A model generated the notes under the pieces. The model was not told where the DNA came from and ran no database searches. It saw only the letters and a list, made by a program, of their open reading frames with translations. Shown here piece by piece: positions 12,605-25,332 of a DNA stretch of 64,000 nucleotides. The translations under genes were made by a program, and so were the position numbers. Position 1 is the stretch's first letter, and each line of letters begins with the position of its first letter. The stretch spans positions 13,141,978 to 13,205,977 of the forward strand of contig BROE01000001.1 in the NCBI GenBank assembly GCA_036571765.1. The letters run 5' to 3'. The DNA is from Plecoglossus altivelis (Eukaryota; Chordata; Actinopteri; Osmeriformes; Plecoglossidae).

Positions 12605-12822
12605 CCAGGCACACACACACACATAGACACACACACACACATAGACACACTTACCACACATATAGAGGCTCACACCACACACACACGTACACACTTACCA
12701 CACATATAGAGGCTCACACCACACACACACGTGCACACACACACACATAGACACACTTACCACACATATAGAGGCTCACACCACACACACACGTGAACAC
12801 ACACACACACTCACACGCAAGG
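12605..12822. repeat. CA-rich minisatellite
   Basis: Units containing ACTTACCACACATATAGAGG followed by CTCACACCACACACACACGT recur about three times, separated by (CA)n and CATAGACACA. Composite tandem repeat. Confidence 0.85.
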
Positions 12823-13283
12823 AAAGATGTATACACCTGCTAGATTCAAGCTTGGTAGCACATTCCCAAACCAACATGCAAACAGAACACGCTGTACAGC
12901 GCAAATACGCTCTCATTCTTTCACTAAGCACCCTCTTCCTCGAACTTCTTTCACAGACAAACCAGGGGGGTTTGGTTTATCAAGAGACGACTGATCCAGC
13001 CAGCACAGTTATAATCCCTTTGCCTTTTACAGTTGAAGGAATACCACTGACTTTTCTCCATACTTGCACCTTAAAAAGCCTCCGTAAGACTTTGCTGTTA
13101 TCACGACTCGGAGCAAAAAGGGCTGCTTGTGCGTGAACTGCTGGGGGGCGCTCAGACCCTGCAGAGGAACATCAATAGGATTACCTGAGGATCAGCATCC
13201 CAGTCTCCCCTCAGGGACGCCATTACCACTGTGCCTTCCCACAACACATCCATTTCTAATTACCATTCACCATATCCTGGATC

Positions 13284-13612
13284 GTGGGTGAAGGAGGAGG
13301 AGGAGGAGGAGGAGGGGAAGGGGGGAGTGGCATATACATATAAATTCATGCTAATGAATCGAAATAAAATTAGCCCACAGCTTCAGACAGGGCGGAGGGT
13401 TTGAATGCTGGATCAGCAGTTGGGCGGGGCGGTTGAACGCTGGAAAGCATGGTTGATCACGGTGGCATGGCTCTGAAGGCTCAAGGGCTGTGGAGGGATG
13501 TGTGTGTGTGAGAGTTAGAGAGAGAGAGAAACAGAGAGAGAGACACACAGAGAGAGAGACACAGAAAGAGAGACACAGAGAGAGAGAGACACAGAGAGAG
13601 AGAGAGGTGGCT
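13284..13612. repeat. (GGA)n and (GAGACACA)n simple repeats
   Basis: A GGAGGAGGA run at about 13287-13315 and an AGAGAGAGACACAGAGAG run at about 13500-13612, separated by unique sequence. Confidence 0.8.
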
Positions 13613-13979
13613 GACAGGGTTAAGAACAGGGTGGTCTTTGCTGCAAGGTTTGTTGTCAAAACTCTCAAGTGTTCAGGCTTTCTGAAGAACTACTGTACAC
13701 TGCAGGTAATCTAACAGCCACATCTCTGAAAATGAGGTGTTGAGAGTTTCAGTAACCTTAATTGACCCTCCCCCACACAGACACAAAGAGACTTGATTGC
13801 TCCTCAGAGATTGACTATTTCCAACAACCTTTTCGTCTGAAGCTATATGCCAAGGAAATGACAGTATACATTGAACAATCCCCTTGGACCACCAGAAAGG
13901 CTATTTCTTCTCTCTCCTGTAACCTGCAATCAGTTCTTCAACGAGATGATTTAGCTCTCATGATAAGTTGATGAAAAAT

Positions 13980-14400
13980 ACACTCTCCCTCAGGGACGAA
14001 ATTACATGTTGTGTTATTCAGATGAAGGAAGGTTATATGATCTGATTATCGAGTATATACACCGAACCTGCAAGTGCTTAGATCTCAAATGAACGTTAAT
14101 CGCCGCTCGATTGGTTTTCCCTCAAATGCGCGTCATTAATCCTCTCGTGCGATCTTTTGTGATGAAACAACGGAGCTCTATCCGCCGTAATTAACTCCCG
14201 TTTTGAACTTGCGTATCGAGTGCCGGGATCGAGAGAAATTACACCCGACTACAGCGAGTGTTTAATAGACCTGGGAGAGCCAATTAAAGCTGAGAACCTT
14301 TTCATTGCTTTTCCTTTTCATGTCCACTATTGCTTAAGTCTTATTAAGGGCACTTCTCTGGAGCCCGAGATAGCTTGGTTATAGGCGAACCTTTCTAGCC
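13980..14400. promoter_or_regulatory. Candidate conserved non-coding element
   Basis: About 400 bp of high-complexity sequence without repeats or credible frames, rich in homeodomain-type words (GCGTCATTAATCC, CCGTAATTAACTCC, CCAATTAAAGC, CTTATTAAGGG). It stands out from the surrounding microsatellite-rich DNA. Enhancer function is inference only; it lies about 15 kb upstream of nrp1 exon 1. Confidence 0.25.
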
Positions 14401-15179
14401 CTGAGAATGATGCAGCTTAGTTTGGCCTGACGGGAGAGAGAAAAGGAGACAGAGAGGGAGGGAGGGAGGGAGAGGGAGTTAGTCAAATGGATTTAAAGAG
14501 AGAAAGAAGTGAGAGAGAAAATAAAGAAGGATGGAGGAGGAAGACCTGTGTTTGGCTTGTTGCCTAGCCAACAGTGATGTCACTTGCTTCAGATTTGAGA
14601 CCTTGAGAGTGAAAAAAGACCACACATGCAACCAAACCTTCACTTATTAACAACGAACCCCATTAACCATCTCAAAGAGTCACAGACTTCAGGGCAAAAC
14701 AGTCATGTGAAAAATCGTGACAAAAGCATGCATTTCCACTTTGTAACTACATACAGTAAAATATAGGCTAGGGGTTTGTTGTGCAGTCTCTCCCATTAGT
14801 CCTGGTGCATCCATGTACCAGACCTGTTGTCAGGGTGATGTAATATTTTTGTTTACAGATTCTGTGGGTGTGCAATTACTTCCTATCATCTGGCTTGACA
14901 ATTATTCACAGTGCCCATGAGAGCAAAGCCTGGGTTTCTCTCACCCACGGGTAGTAGGCACACCCCTCTCTCCCTCCCTCTCTCCCTCCCTCCCTCTCAC
15001 TCTCTCTATCTGTCTTGGGAAAGGGTGGCTTAGAGGATAACATCAGATCACTCTAAACTTTCGACTGTAGCTTTTACAGTAGTGCAGGACAGTTTGCAAG
15101 AGCCTTACATCCCGGTTAAGATTCTTAGTGCTTGTAGATGGCCGAAACAAATGAACTAAGGCCTAGAGTTTCATGAGTC

Positions 15180-15720
15180 GATATGTAACTGATCTGCCCT
15201 CTGCTATTTTAAACACTGTGTGGGGGGTTTTCATCCGGTCCTGTGGGTCCTAAGGCGGTCCCTAAGTTTGGGGCGTGAAGTTCGCCACCTTGTTCGGGCG
15301 AACAGGGGCAGATGTGCGAGAATAAGCTGGCAAGCGCATCGGAGCGAATTGTTAAATATGCAGTCGCTTCGTCTTGCGTGTTACGCGGCACCCCCTAATC
15401 AAAAATGTGGCAGGCGTCTAGAGTAATTGATGCATAGCTAATGACTGTGTGATTAATAGCCTTGCTCCGCCGTCAGACTGAGCTTCAGCTTCGGCTGATG
15501 CAAAGACGGGGGAGCAAGTGAAATCGTGGACCCCTCCCAGTATTCGCCAATGGTTCGAGGTCGTTGAACATCGCCCGTCGTCGTCGATGTAAAAACCATC
15601 TAATTAGAGTGAAAGGCTGGTAGCCAGTGTTTGATAAGTGTCTGGTGTTAATTAAGTTTGTCCAGGCAGACGGAGGTTCGCTCCTAAGATTAGAAGTGTG
15701 AAGGACGAGTGGGATTTGTT
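15180..15720. promoter_or_regulatory. Candidate conserved non-coding element
   Basis: About 540 bp of complex sequence with clustered AT-rich motifs (CCCTAATCA, GAGTAATTGATGC, GTGATTAATAGC, CTAATTAGAG, TTAATTAAG) among CpG-containing text. No coding frame over about 70 codons. Short GGGCGAACAGGGGCAG-like text does not match a known gene. Function is inferred. Confidence 0.25.
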
Positions 15721-16340
15721 GGTGCGCGCTAGGCTGCGAGCAGCACTCCCCATTGGCTGAAGGGCTTCCATGGCGACCGTGTGGACTTGAACTTTCCTGC
15801 TGATTGGAGTACAGAAGGGAGAGGTGAGGTGAAATGGGCTCTGGGTGTTTTAAACATCGCTGGTGTGCTGATAATGAATATAAACATTGTTTGCTAGTGC
15901 GAACAGTTCAAATATTGCTAGTTGGTTATTGAATTGCGGTGCTATGCAATGTGACATCATTCTTTTGTAATGAAATTACTTACTGAAATATTTAAAAGAT
16001 ATTTTCATTAAAAAACAGCTAGATACATTAAAATATACATGTTTTATCTTGTGTAATACATTTGTCCTACTACTAATGTATCAACAATTCATCAGCAAGG
16101 TTTCGTATAATGAACAGTCAAATATTGTGTACTCTGGGGTATTTGGAGCCAAGATGGCCGACATGTGATCCCCAGTGGCAGAGAATCCCCATGATGGAGG
16201 CAGCGTTAAATCAGGCCATTATCCCCCATTGTGTGCTTGCATCAGACAACATCTCAGGAGACACAGGATCATTGGCCCTCCCCCCATTCACTCCTTTCCC
16301 CACCCTCTCCCCTCCTCCCCCCTCTCATCCTCCCTCTCCC

Positions 16341-16576
16341 CAAGAAGGCCTTAGAGAATTGAGAACACCGTAATATTAGCCGGCCGAAAGGACACCTGGA
16401 GGAGAAAACCGTTTGGCACAGAATGGTGTGGATTGCGAAACCTTTTGCTTTGTCTACTGTGTGTCAGACAGAGAGGTTAGAGGAACATGTGCAGTGTTAG
16501 AAAAGACCCATTCATTATTGTTCCTGCATGCTGACATGTGGAAGAGAACTATGCAGTCTGTATCAAGTGCATTTTC
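16341..16576. repeat. 236-bp duplicated segment, copy 1
   Basis: This segment, beginning CAAGAAGGCCTTAGAG, is identical base for base to 16701-16936. Both copies are preceded by C/T-rich sequence ending CTCCCC. The copies are offset by exactly 360 bp. Either a very recent duplication or an assembly artefact. Confidence 0.95.
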
Positions 16577-16700
16577 TCAGCCTCCGCTTCACCTCTGCTT
16601 CAAAGGAAGCTTGTGGCTGGGGTGTGGGGGGGGAGTGAAACAGTGAATGAAGTGCAGTTTACCATTAGCCCTCCTCCCCCCTCTCTCCCCCCCTCTCCCC

Positions 16701-16936
16701 CAAGAAGGCCTTAGAGAATTGAGAACACCGTAATATTAGCCGGCCGAAAGGACACCTGGAGGAGAAAACCGTTTGGCACAGAATGGTGTGGATTGCGAAA
16801 CCTTTTGCTTTGTCTACTGTGTGTCAGACAGAGAGGTTAGAGGAACATGTGCAGTGTTAGAAAAGACCCATTCATTATTGTTCCTGCATGCTGACATGTG
16901 GAAGAGAACTATGCAGTCTGTATCAAGTGCATTTTC
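16701..16936. repeat. 236-bp duplicated segment, copy 2
   Basis: Second copy of the 16341-16576 segment, with no differences found. It diverges after ATTTTC: copy 1 continues TCAGCCTCCG and copy 2 continues ACCTGCGCAC. A (GT)n run begins about 36 bp later. Confidence 0.95.
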
Positions 16937-16972
16937 ACCTGCGCACTGAATCTGGTCTACTGTTCAAATACT

Positions 16973-16973
16973 G

Positions 16974-17016
<43 letters not shown>

Positions 17017-17262
17017 AAAGAAAGGCCACATTTGATTATCTGTCTCTTTCTCTGCTCCAGGGTGGTGTGTGCTGCTGGCCAGGGTCATCTTTGTCTGTCA
17101 CACATCACACAGACACACACCAGACACACTTCACACAGACACACACACCAGACACACTTCACACAGACACACACACCAGACACACTTCACACACACACAC
17201 ACACCAGACACACACAGACACACATCACCCAGTAACACACACATCACACACACACACCCTCC
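16973..17262. repeat. (GT)n run followed by a CA-rich 27-bp array
   Basis: A GT run of about 40 bp at 16973-17014 is followed, after about 80 bp of unique sequence, by units of CACACCAGACACACTTCACA plus CAGACA (about 17098-17262). Confidence 0.85.
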
Positions 17263-17414
17263 TTCTGCTCACTTGCTGTTGCTATCATCTGCCACTGCTA
17301 ACACACACCAGTGATGCCCTCAGGGAGCCTCTGTCAGACAAGCCCTTTCACTCAACCTTCTCACCCAGCTCACTGCCTGACCTGTCTCTCTGTACATGTC
17401 TAATGCAGCCCTCC

Positions 17415-17870
17415 ACCCCTACACTCTCTCTCTCTGTCTGTATCTCTCTCTCTCTTTTTTGTCTCTTTCTGCCCTCTCTCTCTTTGTCTGCATCTTTCTA
17501 ACCCCCGCTCCCATCTGTCTCTCTCATCTGTCTCTCTCTCTGCCTCTCTCTCTCTGCCCTCTCCTTCATCTGTCTCTCTCTCTCTGGTCTCTCATCTGTC
17601 TCTCTCTCTCTCTGCCCTCTCCCTCATCTGTCTCTCTGTCATCTGTCTCTCTCTCTCTGCTCTCTATCCCATCTGTCTCTCTCTCATCTCTCTCTCTCAT
17701 CTGTCTCTCATCTGCCCTCTCTCTCTGTTCTCTCTCTCATCTCTCTCTGCTCTCTCTCATCTCTCTCTGCTCTCTCATCTGTCTCTCTCTCATCTCTCTT
17801 TCTCATCTCTCTCTCTCTCTGCCCTCTCTCTGTGCTCTCTCTCTCATCTGCCTGTATCTCCACCCCTCTC
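17415..17870. repeat. Long (CT)n-rich polypyrimidine tract
   Basis: About 450 bp of CTCTCTC with interspersed CATCTGT and GCCCTCTC. The 174-codon Leu/Ser-rich frames across it are repeat translation, not a gene. Confidence 0.9.
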
Positions 17871-18406
17871 TTGCTCCCCTTTTCACCTATGTGTCTATCC
17901 AGGCATGTCAGTTTAAATGATTATGTCCAGCCTCTGTCTGTCTCTGTCAGTCAGTCAGTGTCCTGTCATCTATCACCACCTCCCCTTTGCTCCTTCCTTC
18001 TCCCGTCAGTCTAACCCCCCAAGTCTTAGAGAAGGAATATCACCGAAATGCATAAACGCACGTCCTCCTTCTCTAGAGGAAATGAATTATCTCTCAAAAG
18101 GGAACTCATGCCATGCATGCGATGGGCCGCAAGGGAGATTCAAGGAAATCCACTTTTCAATCAAAATCTCCATTCGTTTTCTCGCAACGATTCAGTTTCT
18201 CAATAACTCTGATTCAAGGCATGTGAAATCAATTGAAAAACCATCTTCTGGAAGGGGTTGAAATAAAAGATGTGGTCCTTATCAAACACCAGTGTCCAGC
18301 CTGTGTCTTTTCTGCCATCATTTGTTCTGATGGAATGGCTTTCACTGGCCGCTGATCAATAAACCCTTACATCACCTGAGCTTCAGGTATCCATGCTCCC
18401 TTTACG

Positions 18407-18407
<1 letters not shown>

Positions 18408-18437
<30 letters not shown>

Positions 18438-18446
18438 ACACACGTC
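18408..18446. repeat. (CA)n(CG)n(CA)n microsatellite, Z-DNA prone
   Basis: CA repeats flank a CGCGCGCGCGCGCG core. Alternating purine-pyrimidine with a CG core is the most favourable sequence type for Z-DNA. Confidence 0.9.
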
Positions 18447-19029
18447 TGCTCACTCACACACGCACAGGCAGGCATGCAGTCACACACGCAGATATTACAC
18501 ACATATGCAAATGTTTGCAGTGATAATGAACTCAGGGCCTCTGTTACCAAGCCAAGGTTGACTGCAATCATCTCTAGACAGCTGTGACCACCGATGACTA
18601 TGTGGTAATGATGACTGTTCTAAGTATCCCTTTCAAGAAAGTCACTGAAGTACCTGCGTGTTATAGAAGCCTGCTGAATCTGTACACAAAATCAATGTTT
18701 AATCAGAGCCACACCGCAAAGTGGTCTCTCTCTCTCTCACTGCTGGAACATCCCGGAAACTGAAAACAGTTGGAATACGGTAATTAGGGTACGGACGAAA
18801 ACAATCTCTCTCACTATTCTGTTCTTCCTTGACAAAGCTCCAAGGTGTGCCAGCATATTTACTGTAGCGCCTTTAGCCATGCATCCTTGAACACGTTCTC
18901 GAGGGCTGAGGTTGAAGTGGGTAAAACTCTGGCTAACTCTGTGGGTTCAGTCTGAGTCCAGCGCTGGTCTGGATCCTGACTTTACCTGAAAGAGAGAAAT
19001 CAGGATGAGTTATGAGTCTTGCCAGCGCC

Positions 19030-19128
19030 AACACACACACACACATACACACACACGCACACACACACATACACACACGCGCACACACACACACATACAC
19101 ACACACGCACACACACGCACACACACAC
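19030..19128. repeat. (CA)n microsatellite
   Basis: About 100 bp of ACACAC with CATACA and CGCACA interruptions. Confidence 0.9.
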
Positions 19129-20273
19129 CAAGGGGATGGATGGGATCTTGTATATAGGAAGATAAGAGCTATATTTAAATAAGTGTGATACCATCAACAC
19201 TCTCTCCTGGCTGGTATAATCATCCACTGGTATCCAGCTCACAGGACGAGCTGTGCCATATACGAGCACGCTAGCGTATGCGTATTTCAGAACTCTTGTG
19301 ACATTTACTTGACATTTATATCCACTTTCATGTTGTTTACATACATGAGGGAGATTAGTTGCACGCAGACGCATTACGGTATCCAAATTCACCGGGTTAT
19401 TTTCAGGGTTAAATTCACATTGACGTCTCGCCGCCTGTTTTTGCAGATATCTACATTGTATAACTGTTGCTCCTTCCCGTTAGCATCCTGCACAATTTGC
19501 TTTGATTTCCTGTCTTTTAGACAATTATAAATAAATGTTTCCTTTTAGTGCACCAACCTGACAGAATGACACATCCATTAGCTGTTCAGTATTGACAGTG
19601 ACAAGACAGCTGGAAATAGGAGGCATGTCGCTGGGTCAAAATAGTGACTACTGTGTCTGCTGCACGCAAGACTAATGGAAACGACTCTTTTTTGACTGGC
19701 AGACGACACACTTTGTCTGCTTAGACCTTGTAAAAGGCGCTATATCGGGCATTCAAGGTACCGGAAATGATTCACGTTATTAATTCAATTTAAATGTCAT
19801 TAGCAATATTATTTAATCGTTTATTCTTAATACGATGGCGGTGACAATATACGAGTAGGTTTACAATAGCACAACCGTGTTGTCAAAATCGAATACTTTT
19901 TTCTTTTTCTTTCTACTTTTTCCTATTTAGCTTTTGAGTTGAGAAGAACCATTTTGGCGACCACACTGGAAACATCCAATAAATTAGCCGAACGCCACGC
20001 TAATCAGGTTAGCGATACCCACAGACATCTGGTAAACACTTCAACTGGAACCATGCAAATCAACCCTGGCAAATGGATCCAGCTAATTACGATTTCTACT
20101 GATTGACTAGTAAAGGGGGGGAAGGGGTATTGTGTCTTGGTGTGTGGTTCTGTCTGGGTGTGTCTGGTTCACTGTTTGTGTGGGTTGCTGTGATGGGGGT
20201 TGACTGAGGAGTTTGACTAACTAACATTAGAAGTCACCTGTTGACGCAGGGCCGTCGAAGTTAGCCAAATGAC

Positions 20274-20287
20274 GTTGCCGTGGCAAC
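20274..20287. promoter_or_regulatory. Perfect RFX X-box
   Basis: GTTGCCGTGGCAAC matches the RFX-factor consensus GTNRCC-N(0-3)-RGYAAC at every position with a 2-nt spacer. A weaker match (GTTACCTAGGAAAC, one mismatch) lies at 20515-20528. The local sequence has several CpGs and GCTAGC words, and an Oct-type ATGCAAAT lies near 20053. RFX sites mark promoters and enhancers of ciliary genes, so this may be a regulatory element or the start of an unseen transcript. Confidence 0.4.
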
Positions 20288-20619
20288 TGGAGTCTTCTCA
20301 TCCGGTTTGCTTTCGCGAGCGATAATGCGGCTAGCTCTAGCTGTGCTAGCAAGCTAGCGGGGGTTCGCGGTGTGTGTGGAGAGGTTTGGACGCTTTTCCG
20401 AGGTGGTATGTAGCGACGCAGAGGGTGTCACGGATTAGTGCCTCGCTTGAATGGCGAACAGCGCAGGCATGCTGATATTCCCCTGTTGGAAACCCGTCAT
20501 ATTTTTCCTGAGCAGTTACCTAGGAAACCGGGGAGAGCGATAGAGTGTGCCCCTAATGTCATGTGGACTATGAGGCAGATTCGCTCCGGAGTAAGCAAGG
20601 GGGATGTTCGTGAACATAT

Positions 20620-21460
20620 CTAGTTCACTGTAGGAAAATGATTACCGACTGGAGTGTTTATGTAATTAAGACATTTCAGTTGTGCTTTTTGCTATGGTTG
20701 AGATAAGAAAAAGATGTATAACTCAGGCCCAGGCTATAAACGTTACCTCAGGGACCATTGTAAACGACCGCACTAATACTAATGTATTCTGCGTTATGTT
20801 ATCTATCGGAGATCCATTACATCTAGTTTTGGCACAAGAATAACGCTTACAAATATCCATACGTTTCAGTCTTAGAAGTGGATTTGCGGTAAACAGGATA
20901 AAGTAACCTACTTACGTTTCTCATTTAATAATTCATCTGCCATTATACTCATTGCAAAAACTGTCCTTGAGAAGTAGATATCGACTCTTAAAACCGACTC
21001 CTGTGCCCCGTAGTCCATTATTTGATTCACAAATGTTTTGAAAAAAAAAAAAAAAAAAAACTACTTCGAGAATCACTCAGGACTTGGAAGAGTTCCATAA
21101 TGAGAGAAGTCTCCTAGTCTCACCAGCTCTCACCCCGTCACGCTGCGTGTCGGACGATAAATCAATAGTGGATCAGCGGGGACGACATCTGTGGGAAAGA
21201 CAGCAAAGAAGAACCTTTAGGCTACGAAAGAAGAATGTCATGTTGTGTGTCTGTGCGCGCGCGTAAAGTAGTGTTTGCTGTAGACAATATGTGTAGGTGT
21301 ATAGTGAGTATATAGTCTGGATTTTCCTGCGTGCGTGCGTCCATGCGTGCGTGCGTACGTGCGTGCGTGCGAAGTAACCTGTATGTCTGTGTATTTTCTG
21401 TTGACAAAATCTGAAGGTGTAGAGTGAGTGCATAGCCTGAATTATCCTGTGTGTGTTTGC

Positions 21461-21492
<32 letters not shown>

Positions 21493-23940
21493 GTTTATGT
21501 GTGTGTTTATGTGTGTGCGTGTGTTTATGTGTGTGTTTATGTGTGTGCGTTTATGTGCGAGTTTGTGTGTGCGTGTGTGTGTTTATGTGTGTGTGTGTGT
21601 GCAAGTGTGTTTATGTGCCAGCCCTGGTATACGTGAAGGTTTGGTTGGAGTTTGTGGTGGGGGGGTGGCAGAGAGGTGGGTTCTTCATTCATAATGTATC
21701 AAGGAGAGTGCTCGTAAAGCATTACCAGGCTGATTGTCTCCCAGACGGTCGTCTGGCGCAGGTCCCAGACCAGCCCTGGGCAGCCCTAAGCTCTGCCCAC
21801 CGACAGCCTCACCAAAGCACTCCTGTTCAAATATTGATCCAATGCCTTTGGCTTAGGTTCAGCCTCACTCACACTTTCAGATTCACTGCTCTAAACAACA
21901 AAGGCCACAACAATGACCTCAATCCTGACCTGCGCAAAGGAGAGAGACGAGCTACGGTCGTATTCCATATAGCGCTCGACAACTCCAGCGATGACGATAT
22001 TTTATTTTTGTTAACGGGTCAGAATCGTGCTTTTTTTGTTTTGGGTTGCCTTTGTTTATTTTTCCACCAGTGGTCCATATTGATTGATTTATTCTGCCGT
22101 CTGGCCTCTTATAATCAATAAGACAAGGACTGTGTTGTGGAGGCAATGTCCCTGAAGAACGGCCTTAGTTAGTAAGTAAGCCCACACTGTTTAACCCCTT
22201 ATGCCCTTTGTTCTGATGCTGACAGCAGTCTGGAGGATACCATTAAAAAACGTCTGGCATATCTGCTCCCGGAAATCCACTCTCCTGTGGCTTGTGAATC
22301 CTTCCATCTTCATTCTCCCTCACGTATCCTTTTCCCCAAACCCATCTTCCCCCATCTCCTCTTTTTCTGCCTCTCCGTTCCTCCCTCTTTTTCTCCATAT
22401 CTCCCTTCATTCATTTCTCTTCTCATTCCTTTTCGCTCGCTCCCTGCCTCCATCTCTCCAGCTCCCCCCCCCCCCCTACACCCATGGTCAGTGGAGGGAG
22501 GAGAGTGAAGAGGGCCTTCTCAAGGAACAAATGTGCTCCTTCACCCCCCAGTGAACGCCCCGAGCCTGGACCCAATGGAGCCTGCGGAGCAGAGAACCTC
22601 TAACCCCTCCCAGGCCAGCCGTGGCCGTAGAGCAGATTAAACCGCCGCACCGTGACACCGGGGGGCTTGAGCTGTGAGAGAGGACGAGGTGGCGGCGGGG
22701 CAGGTGGGCAGAGTGAGCAAGTGGAGCAATAACGAAATATGCTGTTGGTGTGGAACGGTTCCTTGCTATGATTTAGAAACTAGCTGGGTTCGTCATTTAT
22801 AACCTTAATAGGAACTCGGTAGGAAGTTGGGGGGAGGGGATAAGATGTTAAGAAGTTAACGTATGCATTGTAGATGGCTACGTTTAAGCTATATGGCTCT
22901 CACATCTTACTGCATGGGAAGGAAGTCTATTGTCCAATCAGATTCTCCTCTGGGGCGTACAGTCTGTGATCTCCATCCGTCTGAAGCCTTTCGAAAACGA
23001 ACGAGCGTTTATGTGTGAAAACGGTTTCATTTCAACCTTAACATATGCTGCAAGTAAATCTGCATTTGAAGCCAGCCGGGGTTTAAGATTTAGATCCCAG
23101 CTACAAAAGAAGCATTGAAAAGCTGTTCCTCCTCTTCCTCCTTGTTTGGGGCAGGACTTCAGCCATGGCACAGATGCAGACAAAATATCATCAGATTATC
23201 TTAATACTCTAAACACAAGCAGCTGCCAAGAATGACTAGGTTTTATTTTATCATGCTGTTATCTTGCTTTCAAAGAGCTAAAAAAATCAAACGGGCCTGC
23301 TGTGCTGTATATGTCGAAAGGCAGAGAGACGACGGAAATGAAACAAAATGCGACGCCACATTTTCCCGCACAACAAACTCGACAAATGTCTTTGTGCCGT
23401 CTGTAACATAACAATTATCCTTTGTGTTGTGCTCAGTTTCAAACCAATGGCTATCAAACACGCTCTCAATGACCTCAGTTTGTCCCTTTGTAGCGTGAAA
23501 GGTCAATTCGAACTCAAGAGATTCAAGAGAAATTCCTTAACTGGACGTCTTCTCGGCTTAATAATTAACAGGTTTGGTCGTTTAGTCGGGAGGTGGACCA
23601 ATGCTGACCAGAAGCCTTCGACCCTCCGATGGCCCTAACGCTGGAACGTTCGACGCAGAACATTCCGCCGTCGCCACGGCACCCCAGCGATGATTTCTCT
23701 ACAAGGTACAAGGACGGCTGTCCTTTTTGGTCTGTTAAAAATACATCTCTGTTGAATCCTGCCCTGCCTAGGAGTTGTGACAGTTCCACAGCTTCTGTGT
23801 CCACTTGAGGCCTGCGAGGTGTAAGGAGCCTTCACACATGAGAGCGTCCACTGAGAGGGAAGGTCTGAGGGTTTAGGCCTGTTTAAACACTGGAGTGGTT
23901 GCAGACATCCGGCCAATCGCCATGAGGTCCTGTGGAGCCA
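20620..23940. other. Intergenic with simple repeats, no gene seen
   Basis: Contains a perfect A20 run at 21041-21060, a (GTGC)n run near 21330-21370, a long GT array with TTTATGTGTGTG units at about 21445-21615, a pyrimidine-rich stretch near 22310-22480 ending in a C run, and unique sequence elsewhere. The A20 run could be a retrotransposon tail, but no body or target duplication was recognised upstream. Confidence 0.5.
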
Positions 23941-23944
23941 TTAC

Positions 23945-24095
23945 TTACACACACACACACACACACACACGTATACACACACACTTAAAGAAACACAAAC
24001 ACACAAAGAAACGCACATGTGCACGCGTGCCTGCACAGGAACATACGAAAAGCACACACACACATGTACGCACACATGTACGCACACGTCTCCCC
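23945..24095. repeat. (CA)n-rich repeat
   Basis: ACACAC with GCACACATGTACGC units; simple repeat. Confidence 0.85.
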
Positions 24096-25332
24096 CCATA
24101 AGTGCATATATTCTCAAACTCTCATCTGTTCAAGTAAACATACACACATTATCTCTGTCAGTCTTTTTGAAACAGGTTGATTGATGCTGAATAACTGTCC
24201 ACATGATTGGCCAGTAGAGGCTGTTGGAAACAGGCCAGGGTCAAGGTGCGCTGCTGCATGTTGTCTGGTTGAATCCTTGCCCGGTTAATCACGTTTCCCT
24301 TCTATAACACTTGGTCTCATTTATTTTAATAACGGCGCTGTGTTTATTCATAGAGTAAACATCTTACACAGACAGTTTGATAGGCCACCTGTGTGGTTTG
24401 AGCACTGGCCTCTGATTGGTCTCTTCTCTCTTTGGCACTTTCTGTCATGTTCCATTTTAAGAATCAATACCAGACGCCGACAGACACAATCACGGTACAA
24501 AAGATGATTAAAATAAACTGACTGCGATAACTTTGCCAAATGAGTGACGGAGCGGCGAAATGTAGACCAGCTGTTGCTAAAAATAAGCAACACAAATTTA
24601 ATCTCACCCAGAGATGTGTCAAAAACGCGTGAAGATTTAATATATCACCCTTAAACTTGTCGCGTAAACTGTGTACGTGAAAGGAGTTACGTTACTGTGG
24701 CAGACACAAGGCATATCTTCATGCAGAATCTTAATTCAATTATGGGTATGCTTGCACAGTTTATGCAACAGGTGTGGTGTTGATATATTAAAACTCACTT
24801 TCAAAAAAATCTTCCTCGTAGAAAGGGACTTTCTTGTCAATTTGCCGTAGCTTTACATTCACAGCAACATCACCCGCTCCTCTCCGGGATTGAGCGTTCG
24901 ATAGCTCACGTGAGCCGGACAAGCACGATGTTAACGATCTTAGTCAAACACGGTCTAAGTGGGGGAAACGGCTTGAACAGAACCCCCTCTCCTGACCCCC
25001 AGACTTAATTTCTCCCAGGGTGCCGGTGTTGGCAGAACCCCACACTGGCAGACCGGCTCGGCCTAGACTTTGTCTCGGGGTGTGAAACAGCGAAAGCTCT
25101 TTGGATGCGATCCCATATCCTAGCACAGTGATTTGATCATGTAATCCACGACCTCATGTCGTTCTAAGGGTGATGTTCCACCATAAAAGTCTCGAGCGAA
25201 AACGCCAAGGATGGTGGTTTCTAATAACTCTCTTCTCCAATAATCTTTAAAAAACATATCCGGTTGTCTGTAGTCGTATTTTAAATGTACGATGTATACG
25301 TGTGTCCGAGCGTGTGTTTGTGATTACATTGT

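Noticed and set aside
21041..21060. A20 run as the tail of a retrotransposed copy
   Set aside because: No recognisable element or coding remnant precedes it and no flanking duplication was found.
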